From assembly GCA_003260075.1 (NCBI GenBank), contig QLIY01000291.1:28830-92829 (forward strand): a stretch of 64,000 nt of DNA, in the 5' to 3' direction. Both the position numbers and the translations under genes were made by a program. Every line of letters starts with the position of its first letter. Position 1 is the first letter of the stretch. This stretch comes from Phallusia mammillata (taxonomy: Eukaryota > Chordata > Ascidiacea > Phlebobranchia > Ascidiidae). Below the pieces are notes generated by a model. That model was not told the origin of the DNA and did not search any database. It saw only the letters and a list, made by a program, of their open reading frames with translations. Below are positions 46,379 to 59,262 of this stretch, in pieces.

Positions 46379-49300
46379 TAGTCCAAAGGAACACTAGCAG
46401 GCAAAGTAAAATGTTTAAATGTTGTGTTTGCTGTGATTTTGGTTAACTTACCCGAACAGTGTCGGCAACTCTTCCAGGAATGGGACATCTGAAAACAATT
46501 TATCTCCGGTTTACTACTGTACACAAATCGGAAAGTATGGGCATTTGGAAACAATATTGAGCTTTAAATGTAAAGTGTATGGTTGCAACTGTGGACTTAT
46601 GATTTTCTATACTGCTCAGGGTGAATAGAACATTAAAAAAAAACTTTTACAAAATGCAATACCCGTCGTCGATGAACGTGTAACCATTTGGATCACTTCC
46701 ACTGTTTGATGGAGTCGCCCAACACTCATTAATAAGAAGAATTAATCTTTCATCATCAGCTGTCAATTTCACCTGGGGAGGCAAAATTATTATTATCTTG
46801 CATTTCATTTTTTTCAGGTCAATAACAGGATAACAGTTTGTTTGTCACATTAAATTTCAAACAGTTGTGAAGCAACTCAGAGTATAAATATTGTAAACCA
46901 TATATTTTTAACTATTACGAAACGTTAGTCATTGAAGTTAGGATCAAAACTGCAGTATCGGTAGTAAGTTACTTTATCATGCTAAAGTTAATTTGCAAAC
47001 TTTAAAGCAAGATTTCATTTTTTAAATTATGATGACTCATTTGACTACGAACCTGGACGTATAGAGTGTCGGTTGTTGCGTACACAGTCTCGTTGCTGAT
47101 CTTCGTGTAGCTTGAGTCAGTGTAAAGATGCATTTCAACTACAAATGTTCCTGTGCCATTGGGTCCAGATATGCTGATTACACTGCAATGAAAAGTTTAA
47201 CTGGTGTCCAAATTTTTGGAACTACTGTTCAGTTGGACATTCATAGTCTGGACATTCAAGTTTTTAATTTTGGAAACTAGTGAAAGCACATAAACGCAAC
47301 ATGTTTTAATCCATTACAATCGACCTTTTGAAATTGTTATTTTAGCATGTGAGGAAACGCCTAATGTTAACTGGGTAAGACGCGTATTTAAAATGTAATT
47401 AAAATACAGCACGGTGGTATAGGGTTTCTACGAATGATATTTGGCAAATATATAACTTACTTTGTTTGTGGCACATATGGTGTTGGGAGCGCAACGGTAA
47501 GATTGCTTAGATATGAGCATGAGAAAGGAACGCTGACAAATGTTCCCAGGTAGACTCCGCTATCCACGGCATTAGACAACACGTTGGAATACGTCACGTG
47601 GGTACGATTTTTCTGCGAATACATCAACAAAGATTTAAAACTCTTGCGATAAATATCTGAAAACCTTTCTACGGTTTTCAGAAACATTGCCAGAAACCAA
47701 AGTAAAAACAAACGCAGAGAGCACTCATAATATACAGTATACTCAACAGAGAAATTACTTTTTTCAAGCAGAAAAAAGCACCTTTATTGAAAGCCCATCG
47801 AGCTATAAAAGTCTAGAACTCTATATGTTACAAGAAATTATGAAAACGTTCAAACAAATGTTTGTTTGCTTTCATAAGCGATACAAACACTTTGTTTATT
47901 AACAAACCAAATAAGTAATAAAACTCTGTGATAAACCACATTTGGTTAAACATATATATAAACATGAAAAAAAGGAATATTTTAAAATTTTGCTTTATAT
48001 CCAAAACGTACGCGCACGACTGTTCCACAGGATGTAAGATCGTCGATTTCAAAGATCCAGTGACTTCCAGAAGAAGATGACTTTACCCCGACGCAGCTCC
48101 GGTCGTTAAGATGCAGATCGGGTAAAAAGATGTGTTTCATCTTGTAATATTCTGCAACTACTTCCACCGAGATACTCCGAGACGTACAACTCACTTTCAC
48201 TGGAGAAACTGCAAAATACAATAATTTTTAATGGCACAAACTTGAAGCATTACTAAATTGCAAATGGCCCTTTTACAGTGCATAAGCCGCAATTGGCATA
48301 AACCTGTTTTTTCTGTCTTGGTGCCTGTTTGTAAAAAAAAACTTTGCACAAATTAACAAGGGCTAGTAGGCGCGGGAGATGAAACCTCCTGCTTTTTAAT
48401 TTATATTTTACTAATAACTAGTGCATATACCTTGGCAAGTATTTGTGGTATTTGAATTTGTAAATTTTGACTGTGTGTTCTTAGCTAAATAAGTGACAAA
48501 TGATATCGTTCCAACTAACCGCAGTTTCTTCCTTTGCTGCTGTTGTCATACGAAGGGGGGGGGGGGATAAAACCCAGTGATAAACCACATTTGGTTAAAC
48601 ATATACATAAACATGAAAAAAAGTAATACATAAAAATTTTGCTTTATATCCAAAACGTACGCGCACGACTGTTCCACAGGATGTAAGATCGTCGATTTCA
48701 AAGATCCAGTGACTTCCCGAAGAAGATGACTTTACCCCGACGCAGCTCCGGTCATTGAGATGCAGATCGGGTAAGAAGATGTGTTTCATCTTGTAATATT
48801 CTGCAACTACTTCCACCGAGATGCTTCTCGATGTACAACTCACTTTCACCGGGGAAACTAAAAATTTAAACCTAATGTCACAAGTTTCATACTTTATTGA
48901 AAAGCGCCACAAACGTGCACTTCTTGCATAAGAAACAGCATGTTTTAATTTTAATTGCCCCTAATATCACGTAGACGCGAGAGATCCGAGGTGCAAGTAT
49001 TTGTGCAATATGATTTTCAAATTAAATTTTTGACTGCTTGCTCCGAAGTATGTTATTGGCGAACAGCTTTGTTCCAACTAACCGCAGTTTCTTCCTTTGC
49101 TGCTGTTGTCATACGAAGTTTTGTTACACACACAGGAGTATGTTGGACCTTCATGAATACAAGTTGCCAGTGGGTGGCAGTCGTGTGTCCCCATCGCACA
49201 TTCGTTCGGTGCTGAATAAAATATTGTATTTAAAAACCGACATAGTGTTATGTTTAGCAGTCAGATTTAGAACTATTAAAGTCACTGATTTATAAAATAT

Positions 49301-52300
49301 CAAGCATTTAATCAGTATCTGAAAGCGCGTGTTATAAAATTACTGAAAATAATAGACCCGGAATTTACTATTTGGTGTGTTTTTGGAAATGCATTTGGCT
49401 CTTTATCGCCTCTTAGCGACCAGTAAACTTACGTTGTCGACATTGGCTTCCATCCCACCGCAGATTTTTCCGACATTGACAATCATAAGACCCTTGGTTG
49501 TTGACGCACACTTGTGTATTTGTGTCACACGTTGCTGTGCCCAGAACGCATTCATCGACATCTGTAAACGTTTTCTGGTGTAACTTGATGAAATTGCATC
49601 TTAACTATATTTGCGAATTTGTTAAAAATATGTCAAACAACCTGACACAATTTGCGCTTCCAATAGGTTTCTTGCCTTTTTCCTATGACAATTAGCTGTA
49701 TGGCAACACGTAACGTTATTTTTTAACTAATACTAATTTCATGCAAAGTTGTTTTTGGCAGATTTTTTTAAATGTTTTTTTTTGGTTGCTGCACCTGAAC
49801 CGGTAAGTTTAGCAACTGTAAATTATGCAGCAAATTGCATATAATTAGCAATTACGCACCTTGACAAGATCCATTTTTCATCTCATAGCCTGATAGACAT
49901 CGGCAAGTGTAGGAACCCAGCGTGTTTAAACACTTTGCATTGTCTTCACACAGAAATTGATTTTCCAAACATTCGTCGATGTCTGAAATTTAAAAGAAAA
50001 TTTAAAAGAAATTAAAAAAAATTCATTTGCAATCGTCGGCCAATACAATAGTGAGGAAATAATGCCACTTTTGTCGTAAATTATCAGACAAAGTGGTTGT
50101 AATGATATACATCGGCGCTCTTTGGCAAAACTTGTTATTTTTCAAAACAGCAAACGCAGGGAGACAGAAAAAATAAGGTACTTTGGGTTTTCTCATATTG
50201 AAAACAGTTGTTGGTTGGTTTAACCATAACCTTTACAGTTTGTTACGGTAATCAAGCAAACATGAAAAAAGTAGCCTAGGTTCTAAACTACCAGATACAT
50301 GAGAACTTGGATATTTCTGTTCACTTATAACTTGTATTGTTCAGTTGTTTGAAAATCCTACCTGCACAATGAGTTTCATTGCCAAAGAAGCCATCAAAGC
50401 AGTAACATAAAAACGAACCAATTACGTTACGACGGGGGGGGGGTTCTAAACTACCAGATACACGAGAACTTCGATATTTCTGTTCACTCATAACTCGTAT
50501 TGTTCAGTTGTTTGAAAATCCTACCTGCACAATGAGTTCCATTGCCAGAGAAGCCATCAAAGCAGTAACATAAAAACGAACCAATTACGTTACGACACGT
50601 GGCGTTATCGTCACACGGATTCGTTTCACACTCGTCAATATCTGCAAAAAACATTCAACTAAACTTAAAAAATAGGAGACTATAGGAAACAATGACACAT
50701 GTCAAAGTAAATGCGTATTGCATGCGACCATTATGTTGATTTTTTGACACGTACGTCAAATTAAGTAATAATTAGCAAGCATATTGTTTCATCTAAACTC
50801 TAAAGTAAAGACGTAAGCTGTTGAGGTCCAGATGAAATCTTTCCTTTTGTTTGTCGTATTCAATTATCATAAAAGCTACAAATCGATATCTCAAACATCT
50901 CAACTTGGATTATATGTTGCGACCTTTTATCTGGCAGACACTCGACAACTGGTGTGTCGAAACGCAGTCATGCGTAACGGATTAGAAATCGTAATCTGTG
51001 ACTTATGATTAAGCGCTTAATGTCTCATTACGGTAAAAACACAATTCAATTCGTCTGTCATGTCAAATTTCGTTCGTCTAAATGATTTATAAAGGGGGGG
51101 GGGTGTTGTATGAATGTTTTAAACCTCTTATTTGTATTTATTGGTATTAACTGACCTTGGCAATGCGTTCCGTTTCCGTCAAAACCTTCGTTGCATTCGC
51201 ATAAAAATGTGCCAATAAGATTCGTGCAAGTTGCATTGTAATGGCATGGACTTGTATTACATTCATTAAGATCTAAAAAACAAAACTGCAATCTGAAATG
51301 AACATCCTAATTAGGCATTTTTTCTCCTTTAAGTATATTGTTATTAAATACTGCGCATAGGCTTGTTTTCATACCTGATTGGTCAATTGTGGCAAACAAC
51401 GCACCGTTTGCAAACTCGATTGACCCTATCATACAAATTATCAGAAAAAAAACACGGATCTGTAAACGTCCTGGTACGTTACGCATGACCTTCTTATGCG
51501 AAAGGAGATTATTAAGGGATGTGCTGTTGTTAGTCCGGCACTCAACAAAAACGTAAATCTAACTATTCTACTTAAGTTTCGTAATCCTCCTTGCGACGGC
51601 TGTAGTAACTAACAAATACTGATCGATTTTTTGAGAAATACTCACAAAAAAAACATCAAATAGCCTGGTCAAATAAAATCCTAAGCATGATAAAAAACGT
51701 ATCGGGCACATTTGCGCATTGTCGATAATTTTCAAGCAGTAGTTATTTTTAGCTTAAGTTAGGTGTTTTTCCTACCATATAGCTCTTTCCCCTTTGTTTC
51801 CACTTTACAGTGATGATAGTTAAGGTTTTTTTTAAGAACTTGAAACGTTAAAAAGTTCGTACCTTGGCACATTTGTCCATCACCGGAAAACCCTTGCAAA
51901 CATTCACATTTAAAACTTCCCCCAGTGTTAAAGCAAACAGCATTTTGGTGGCAGGATTTGAAATCGCATTGGGGGGGGGGTTAGTTAAGGTTGTTTTAAA
52001 AAGAACTTGAAACCCTAAAATGTACTATCTCATTTTTTTATTGGATTTACCCGAATTTCAAGGCAAGTACACCAAATTTTGAAACTAGTGTTCATTTAAA
52101 AGTTCGTACCTTGGCACATCTGTCCATCACCGGAAAACCCTTGCAAACATTCACATTCAAAACTTCCGTCAGTGTTAAAGCAAACAGCATTTTGGTGGCA
52201 GGATTTGAAATCGCATTCATCAATATCTTAAAAATGAAATAAGGCCAATTAAATTTCGAAGATGTTTACTGACCTAAATAAATCTGTAAGTAGATTATAT

Positions 52301-55300
52301 AAAACAAAACAAAAACGTTTTACAAATATAGCAGATAAATATAGCATATATAGCATACATAACTTTCTTTAAATTTGAAACAGTTTAAAAGTCCCCCTAC
52401 CTTCACAGAAAATACCATTGCCAGAAAATCCAACATTACATGTGCAACTGTATGAGCCAGGTAGGTTGGTACATGTACTGTTCGAACTACAGTTGTGCTG
52501 GTTAAGTTGACATTCGTCAACATCTGAAAAAAATCAAATGCAATTGTTTAATATTTAAATTAGTGTTTTCAGTGCACAGCAGTGCTGCAGTTTAACATTC
52601 GTTTTTTTCTCAAATTTTAAATCAGTAATTTATTACATATACTCATTGAAAGAATACATGTATTTTTTGTTTTTTAATAAACGATTTTTAAATACCTAGG
52701 CACTGGGATCCGTTGCCATGGTAACCATCGTCGCATCGACACACAAACGAGCCCGGCTGATTTTCGCATTTTGCGTTTTTATGACAAATGTTTGCTTTGT
52801 TGGTCATACATTCGTTTATGTCTGCGCAGGTAAAAAGAAAATTATAACATCTAACTAAATCAAAATCTGAGTTCAATAAAGGCGTGCCTTCGGTTTTAGT
52901 TGAAAGGACAATAGATTAAGCGCTACTTATCCAAATTCAAATCAAATAGCTTTGCTGCACTAAAACCATTGTACACCAACCTTGACAATAACTTCCGTTT
53001 CCAGTAAAACCTGATGCACATTCACACGAGAAAGTTCCCAACAAGTTTGTGCAAGTTGCCTTGTTATGACACGGGTTCGTTTCACATTCGTTTAAATCTG
53101 TTTCACAATGGTTAATATTGTAAAACAAAAAGTAATAATGTACAGTTGATCATTTTCTAGTTAAATATTCACATGAGACACCAGCAAATGTTTAAATAAC
53201 TCGTTTCTAAGCAAAACGTTTTCGATTGCTACTGGAGGGGGGGGGGAGTCGTTTTGACAATTTGTAGCTCTAAACTTGAAAAACTTGCAAAACAAAATCT
53301 AATCTTTTACACAAGACTTTGCACAAGAGGTTGGTAGTTCATGTATACCTTTGCAACTGAAGCCATCTCCAGTAAAACCGTCGTTGCAAGAGCATTGGTG
53401 GGGGGGGGGCGTTTCTAAGCAAAACGTTTTCGATTGCTACTGGATACACAAATCCATGGTGACTTAAGTAACTGACACCATATGTTTCATGACAGTCATC
53501 TGGCCATGCGTATTTTTCCACAAGTCGTTTTGACAATTTGTAGCTCTAAACTTGAAAAACTTGAAAAACAAAATCTAATCTATTACACAAGACTTTGCAC
53601 AAGAGGTTGCTAGTTCATGTATACCTGTGCAACTGAAGCCATCTCCAGTAAAACCGTCGTTGCAAGAGCATTGGTATGAGCCTATCACGTTAGCACAGCT
53701 GCTGTAGTTACTGCATTTGTGAGCGCCAGAAGTACATTCGTCGACATCTGTCAAAGTGTAGCAAACAAAAGCATTTTAGTCAATTTCTATTTCTCGTTTC
53801 GTCATTTTCTGATAGACAACATATTGATAAAAAACCCACCATTGCAAGTCATGTTAATTTCCGTGAAACCTCCATTACAATTGCAAACAAATGTTCCAGG
53901 TAGGTTAAGGCAAGACGAGTTAGGCAGGCAATCACTGATGGTAGCGTTTAGACACTCATCGACATCTGTGAAGAAATAAATAAACAAAAATTTAGCCTAA
54001 AGGGTTAAACCTTTTTTTTTCACAGGCTAAATCTTCTTTTCATAGTTTTTTCCAACGTGAAGTTTTATAAGAGCAAATTAAAAATAATGTGTTTTAGCAG
54101 AAAAACAGACTAAACTGTTGTTACATCATATACCTTTACCCAAATATTGCAGACCTTCAAAATAAACCAAGATATATTCACTACTTGTTTAAAATTGCAT
54201 GTTTTCTTCACAACGAACTTAATGGCAGTAATTATCCTTAATTCACTTACCAGTGCATACATATCCGTCACCAGTAAATCCTTCGTTACACATGCAAGAG
54301 AAAGAACCAGGAAAATTTGTACAAGTGCTATGCTCGCTGCAATTGTGGCTTCCAACTTTGCATTCGTCAATATCTGCCGTAAAAATGATATCATTAATTT
54401 AGACGCGAATGTCACTGGACCACCACCCCTTTTTTTAAGTAAGTTTCCCCGAGCTGCAGGCTAAATAAAATACATTTTCTTTGATACATGCTTATTGACC
54501 GAAACCGCTTTTCAGCATGTAAAGCAGTAATCTTCACTAGTGCATCGAGCGAGATTTCGAAGGGGGGGGGGGAAAAAAGTCTGAAAATTCCTAAAGTAAG
54601 TTTCCCCGAGCTGCAGGCTAAATAAAATACATTTTTTTTGATACATGCTTATTGACCGAAACCGCTTTTTCGCATGTAAAGCAGTAATCTTCACTAGTGC
54701 ATCGAGCGAGATTTCGAAGTGTGTCGCGAAATATCGGCAATTTTAAAATTCAAACATACTCTGGTGTTATAGAGCTTGATGGCGAAACGCAGACGCGTGT
54801 GGCCATGTTTAAAAGCTGATTTTGCTCATTTGTCAAAAATTCGATTTTCCCCACCATTTTTACAAATTTCTTTTCTACAAAAAATTGGTGTTTTAAAAGT
54901 TTGAGAACCACTGATGTAGAGACATGTATACGGCACCGTAAATAACAGGGTATATTGTGAAACACAACTCAGGAATTTATATAGAGAAGAATTGGCACCT
55001 TGGTTTTGTATTTGTGTAATTGTAGATTAACAGTCATACTTTCAAAACGGACTTTGGACTGTTTACTACGCCAAAGAGGTTAGCCCTCGATTGCACCTAA
55101 ATTTATTAAGACTTCCTCATCAAGTACAGTATAACACAATAATACATCTCACCCGAACAGGGGTCAGACATGTTGCCATTCTTTGCGTGTCCCTCGTCAC
55201 ACGCACACTTGTAAGATCCCAACGTGTTTATGCAAGTCGCATTCTTGTTGCAGATGTCCAAAATAAGGCGACATTCGTCGATGTCTGCAAGACACGAAGT

Positions 55301-57209
55301 GATGTTAAATATACGTTATCACTTTCTCGACAACAAGTTTACAACATGCATAACTGAAAACATTGTTAAATTACATATTTGTGTGCGTTTATATGTCACT
55401 GTTATTTTATTTTCCAACAGGCTATCGTTGCAACCACCTCACCAATTTTTTTTAATAATTATTACATATGTTTGCATGAAAAAGATACATTTAGTCGTAA
55501 TTGATGAGCATAATGACTTCAGAAATGATCCCCCATTAATGTTGGGACTTGCATGATTATGTACGGTAGCCAGTCTTTAATGCGATTGTTAGTTGCACAA
55601 TCAGACTGTTAATCTTAATTAGTTTTCACTAGTTTTTTAAAAAAATACTGAATCCATGTATTCTAGGCAAGCTTGCGTATATGAAGTAATTGAAACGAAA
55701 ACGTTCGTTAAAAATACTTTCGCTTACCCGATGCTTTTCCTTTTAACGACGTTAAAAGTTGCTTTAACTTTGTTAAAACTTCACTTGCTGTGAGATTCGA
55801 ACCTGATATCGTCACCAGGAATTGATTGACAGCTAAAAGTAAAAAGAAGTCTTCATGGAGAGGTTTCAATATACAACATGTGTGTACACATTCTTATGCA
55901 AGAGATTTCCTGCATGGTTTTAACCCAAACAGTACTTGACATTCAGGGACATATGTACGTGTTTAATTCCAACACTTGAATTGGGGGGGGGGAAGATTCG
56001 AACCTGATATCGTCACCAGGAATTGATTGACAGCTGAAAACAAAAAAATCTTTTATGATGAGGTTTAAATACACAACATGTGTGTACACATTTTTATGCT
56101 TAAGATTTCCTGTATGGTTTTAACCCTAACAGTCCTTGACATTCAGGGACATATGTACGTGTTTAATTCCAACACTTGAATTAATCGCATCCGAATGTTA
56201 ATAATTGTCGCTTCCCAATGAAACTAATAGTGCGTGATAATTTTCGTTGAGTAAAAGGAAATAGGATTATGAGATATTGAATCAATGCGATGTTTGGTGC
56301 GTTTTTAAGTGGTTTGCACGTATAAAGCAACTGTCATTCAGAAAAACATGTAGACCTACTCAGCAAAGCACGATACGTTTTGTGAGTTTATACATTTTTA
56401 TAATTTACAAATACACACCTTTTATACAGTGGTTGTCCAACTTTTTCATTATATTTTTAAAACGGTCCCTTTGCCACTATTTCAAGGGATAGCGGTCGTT
56501 AAGCCTCAATGTATATTTCAGAAAAACGAAAGTTGATTGTAGGATTTTAGCCGGTTGTGCAAAATTTCGAAAAGACAGCACGTGACATAACAGACTGGAC
56601 AAAATCATTACCATTGTGCGCTAACAATTGCATTTTTGTTAGTTGTTATCCAATAAAGGCTATTGTTCAGCAATGGAGACAGTCGATTCTCAATTCTACT
56701 TTGATTTGAACTTTTGTAGTGTCACAAACTGACGCAAAGTAAGATTATAGAATTACTTCAACCTCTTCGCACTCCCCTCCAAATTGTCTCACGGACCCCA
56801 GAGAACCGCTGCTCTAATATCACATTCTTTTGTGATTATTTCTTTTGATAATTTTATTCATTACGAATATTTTTATACTTAACTGTACGTTTTTATTAAT
56901 TGGTTGTCGTGCCTATTTTATAAATGTCATATTTTCAGTTTGACGTGTTTATATTTGTGTTAGGTTTAGGCTTGCTAAAAGGAAAAGCGTATTTATTAAC
57001 TGTTGGTTCGTTGCTACTGTTCACAAACAACTTAACGTCGACAAAGACTAAATTTTGATTGTAATAATTATTATTTCTCATGTAAACGACACTTTGAACA
57101 TTAGACAGTTTTGAAAGGCAAGTTTTTTCTTTGTGTGGTTGCTTTGGACAAAATTTATAGTATAAAGCAACCTGGTCCAAAGTAAAAAATGGGTTCAGTA
57201 ACTGTTTAA

Positions 57210-57290
<81 letters not shown>

Positions 57291-57424
57291 GTAATATATT
57301 TGAAACCTTTCAACCAATATGCTATCAAGAAAACATGGTTAAACTTACTGTTGATTTTGTCACAATTGTTGCAATTAATAGCCACAAGAAAGAGAATCAG
57401 AATGCAATTGACGTATTTCGTCAT
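44938..57424 (-). CDS. ZP gene C: 13 EGF repeats plus ZP domain, vitelline-coat-like
   Basis: Exons in transcript order: 57424-57349, 55832-55728, thirteen EGF exons (55284-55153, 54373-54251, 53965-53840, 53747-53625, 53097-52981, 52821-52696, 52523-52401, 52226-52110, 51272-51156, 50641-50525, 49982-49860, 49561-49433, 49211-49083), then 48857-48661, 47612-47461, 47182-47053, 46772-46663, 46488-46452, 46224-46093, 45441-45342, 45257-44938. In frame throughout, about 986 aa. Signal peptide ([12 protein letters not shown]), a short amphipathic exon, EGFs at aa ~61-594, ZP-N and ZP-C at ~595-847, furin-like RSRR (851-854) and RERR (861-864), a TM helix (~898-920) and a tail. From memory, ascidian HrVC120 (precursor of sperm receptor HrVC70) has this plan, including 13 EGF repeats. 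That makes a vitelline-coat role on the egg plausible. Uromodulin-like proteins are the alternative. An upstream in-frame ATG is at 57466. Confidence 0.9.
45342..48857 (-). CDS. gene C ZP domain exons and cleavage region
   Basis: Exon 16 gives [23 protein letters not shown] ... [17 protein letters not shown] ... SCGTVVR. Later exons give [44 protein letters not shown] and [17 protein letters not shown], the standard ZP-C order. Exon 22 (45342-45441) follows with RSRR and RERR sites. This ZP domain is closer to the generic eukaryotic type than those of genes A and B. Confidence 0.9.
46344..46377. other. 34-G run, probable sized gap, gene C intron 20
   Basis: It lies between exons 20 and 21 of gene C with unrelated flanks, so intron sequence of unknown content may be missing. 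Confidence 0.6.
48012..48208 (-). CDS. second complete copy of gene C ZP-N exon
   Basis: It is the same length (197 nt), phase and protein as 48661-48857; the base differences I noticed leave the protein unchanged. A truncated copy of exon 15 (about 48519-48554) and a G run (48555-48566) lie between the two. Only one copy fits the frame-consistent model. Either could be the real exon; the other is most likely allelic. Confidence 0.7.
49083..55284 (-). CDS. gene C EGF array: 13 one-exon modules
   Basis: Each exon is 117-132 nt, begins and ends in phase 1, and encodes one six-Cys EGF. Twelve of them start D-[IVL]-[DN]-E-C, the calcium-binding form (for example [22 protein letters not shown]). 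The thirteenth, next to the ZP domain, starts PNEC and lacks the first calcium-binding Asp. Many carry N-x-S/T sites. Symmetric phases mean exons can be gained or lost without a frameshift. Confidence 0.92.
50362..50433 (-). pseudogene. truncated second copy of gene C exon 12 (EGF)
   Basis: It repeats the 3' part of the EGF exon 50525-50641 with its donor site and stops at the G run 50434-50443. The flanking intron sequence is duplicated too, with scattered substitutions. Confidence 0.72.
51863..51970 (-). pseudogene. truncated second copy of gene C exon 10 (EGF)
   Basis: It is nearly identical to 52110-52226 but lacks the first codons (the DIDEC start), being cut at the G run 51971-51980. 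It also differs in a few codons (for example a Gly where the full exon has Asp). Confidence 0.72.
53349..53399 (-). pseudogene. truncated second copy of gene C exon 6 (EGF)
   Basis: It repeats the 3' end of exon 53625-53747 ([12 protein letters not shown]) and stops at a G run. The neighbouring intron is also present twice, at about 53203-53280 and 53410-53570. Confidence 0.7.
54562..54572. other. G run with duplicated flanks, gene C intron 3
   Basis: About 120 bp on the left (AAGTAAGTTTCCCCGAGC ... GATTTCGAAG) recurs at about 54593-54719 with a few substitutions. Confidence 0.72.
55995..56033 (-). pseudogene. truncated second copy of gene C exon 2
   Basis: It repeats the first part of exon 2 (55728-55832, [12 protein letters not shown]) with its acceptor and ends at the G run 55983-55992. 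About 150 bp of upstream intron is repeated as well. Confidence 0.68.
56427..56811. mobile_element. hAT-like MITE, reverse-oriented relative of 9519-9938
   Basis: It starts CAGTGGTTGTCCAACTTTTT and ends GAGAACCGCTG. The interior (CACAAACTGACGC, ATAGAATTACTTCAACC) is the reverse complement of the first element. Flanks CTTTTATA and CTCTAATA match at six of eight. Confidence 0.72.
57214..57289. other. 76-G run, probable sized gap, gene C intron 1
   Basis: The longest run in the window. The flanks are unrelated. It sits 60 bp downstream of exon 1 of gene C. Confidence 0.6.
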
Positions 57425-57466
57425 TTTGAAGGAAACGTCAATCCGTGACACAACAAGTTTTGACAT

Positions 57467-59262
57467 CTGAACGCTGGTCGCCCGTCAACTTGTTATTTAG
57501 TCAACAATCCTAACACCTTGTTAGTTCTAAAAAATATATAAATCAGATAACGTTGATCCCAGTATTAAATCCAACTTTCTGGTATAAAACCAATTTAAAA
57601 AACTGTTTTTTACGTCATCTACTGTTGTATTCTACACACATAACACAGCGTAAGAAGTACACTCTTTCTGATTTGAAATGTTTATTCATAGAAATAACGT
57701 ACTGAGAAGTCATAGCCTTATTGCTTGTACACTTCACCGCGCGAAGTACAAGACAAAATGACTGATAAAACCTCGAGATAATTGAGATACATTCCTTTGT
57801 ACATAAAACCACCTCTAATCGGATGGGATAAATTCTCGTTCATTAAAGTGGCTTTAATCGGATCAACATTATATTGCATCGATGTAAGCCGATCTTGTAT
57901 GCAATATGTGGATGTCCGAACAGGGTGGATTAACTTATCCTCAGATTAACTGTTATGTGGGAAAGAATTTCTTTGTTTCAAAGAATAAAAACTTATTTTA
58001 CTCAAAACAGACTTTGTCTAATAAATGTTTAACAATGGTAAACTAAAAGTTATCAGTTCAAATATAATAACACAATGATTTTCGTTGGTAAAAACAACGA
58101 ACATTATTTTGTCACTGATAATGTAACCATTTTTTGCCTGCCTGCAAAAAGTGTGTTTTGATGGCAATGTTTAAGAGATTACAAAAGAAAGTTGTCAGTT
58201 TTTCTGTAGCAAGAACATTTTGTCGTTGCTGTGGCGACTGAAAGCCTGATACGTATATTCCAAAGTCACTGATTTAAATAACTTCAAACAAAAGTAATTT
58301 TCAAATTTTCACATAAAAGCGAGGCCTTTTTCCTGTTTTCTTACCAATACTAAGTTACTTGACAGATTTTCATAAAAATACATGTATATATATACTGTTT
58401 TTTTTAAGGTTTGGTTTGGGTGACCGCTAAGTAGTTTTAAGAGATTTTTTTTAAGGTTTGGTTTGGGTGACTGCTAAGTAGTTTTAAAGACCCAAGTGTT
58501 TCATTTAAATACCAAAAAGAGCCCTTAGTGCATTTACGAAATTTTGGGAAACCGCTGGAGAAATTTGAAAAAAAAACACCTTAAAAAAACACTGTATATA
58601 TACATACTAATTGTATACGTTTTTAAAAGCAGCATTTATGCTCAACATATAGGCCAGTAACGGTCCAGGACAAAGTTGGCTTTTTTGTCGGGTTCGGGCA
58701 TCATTCAGGTTTGACTGCACGCTCGGTAACATTTGAGTCATAATTATTTGACTTGGTAAATCTGGCTTTTGGATTTAATTCAATTTTTTACTAAAATTTG
58801 GTTTTGGACCGGGTTTGGCCTTTGGGTTCGGGTCCTAATTACGGGACAGTCTACAACTCTTATACAAGAAGATGTGTAACAGTGGTTATAGTGCAGGTTT
58901 TTACAAATCACCACAAAATATTTTCAAATAGCTAGAAAGACATTGGGGGGGGGGCCTACAACTCTGATACAAGAAGATGTGCAACAGTGGTTATAGTGCA
59001 TGTTTTTACAAATCACCACAAAATATTTTCAAATAGCTAGAAAGACATTGTTTTGATTCTGTATACAGATTCAAAGCCACCAGAACAGAAAACAAAAATC
59101 AAAAGTGGGGAAATATAGAGCTAGGTCTATAAGCCACCTAATTCCTGTTATCATATATATGCACCACAAACTAACTTAAACATACGCCACTTTAAGGCTG
59201 ATATTTACTTTATACTGAAAATACTGCACCTATTCTAAATCATTCCCTGTCACATTCTAGAG
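57467..59262. other. 5' flank of gene C
   Basis: No exon is supported. It contains the MITE at 58382-58606, a copy of the GGGTTCGGGC repeat family, and a G run (58945-58954) with about 95 bp duplicated on both sides. The gene C promoter should be near 57470-57600; an AT-rich AAATATATAAAT stretch there is only weak support. Confidence 0.45.
58382..58606. mobile_element. MITE with AT-rich inverted ends and internal tandem copy
   Basis: Left end ATGTATATATATACTG, then TTTAAGGT; right end ACCTTAAA, then CACTGTATATATACAT. The left part (TTTAAGGTTTGGTTTGGGTG ...) occurs twice in tandem about 55 bp apart. Confidence 0.65.

Noticed and set aside
54760-54913. Complete hAT MITE ending GAGAACCACTG at 54913
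   Set aside because: Only the right end is recognisable; no matching left end could be found, so the limits are unknown.
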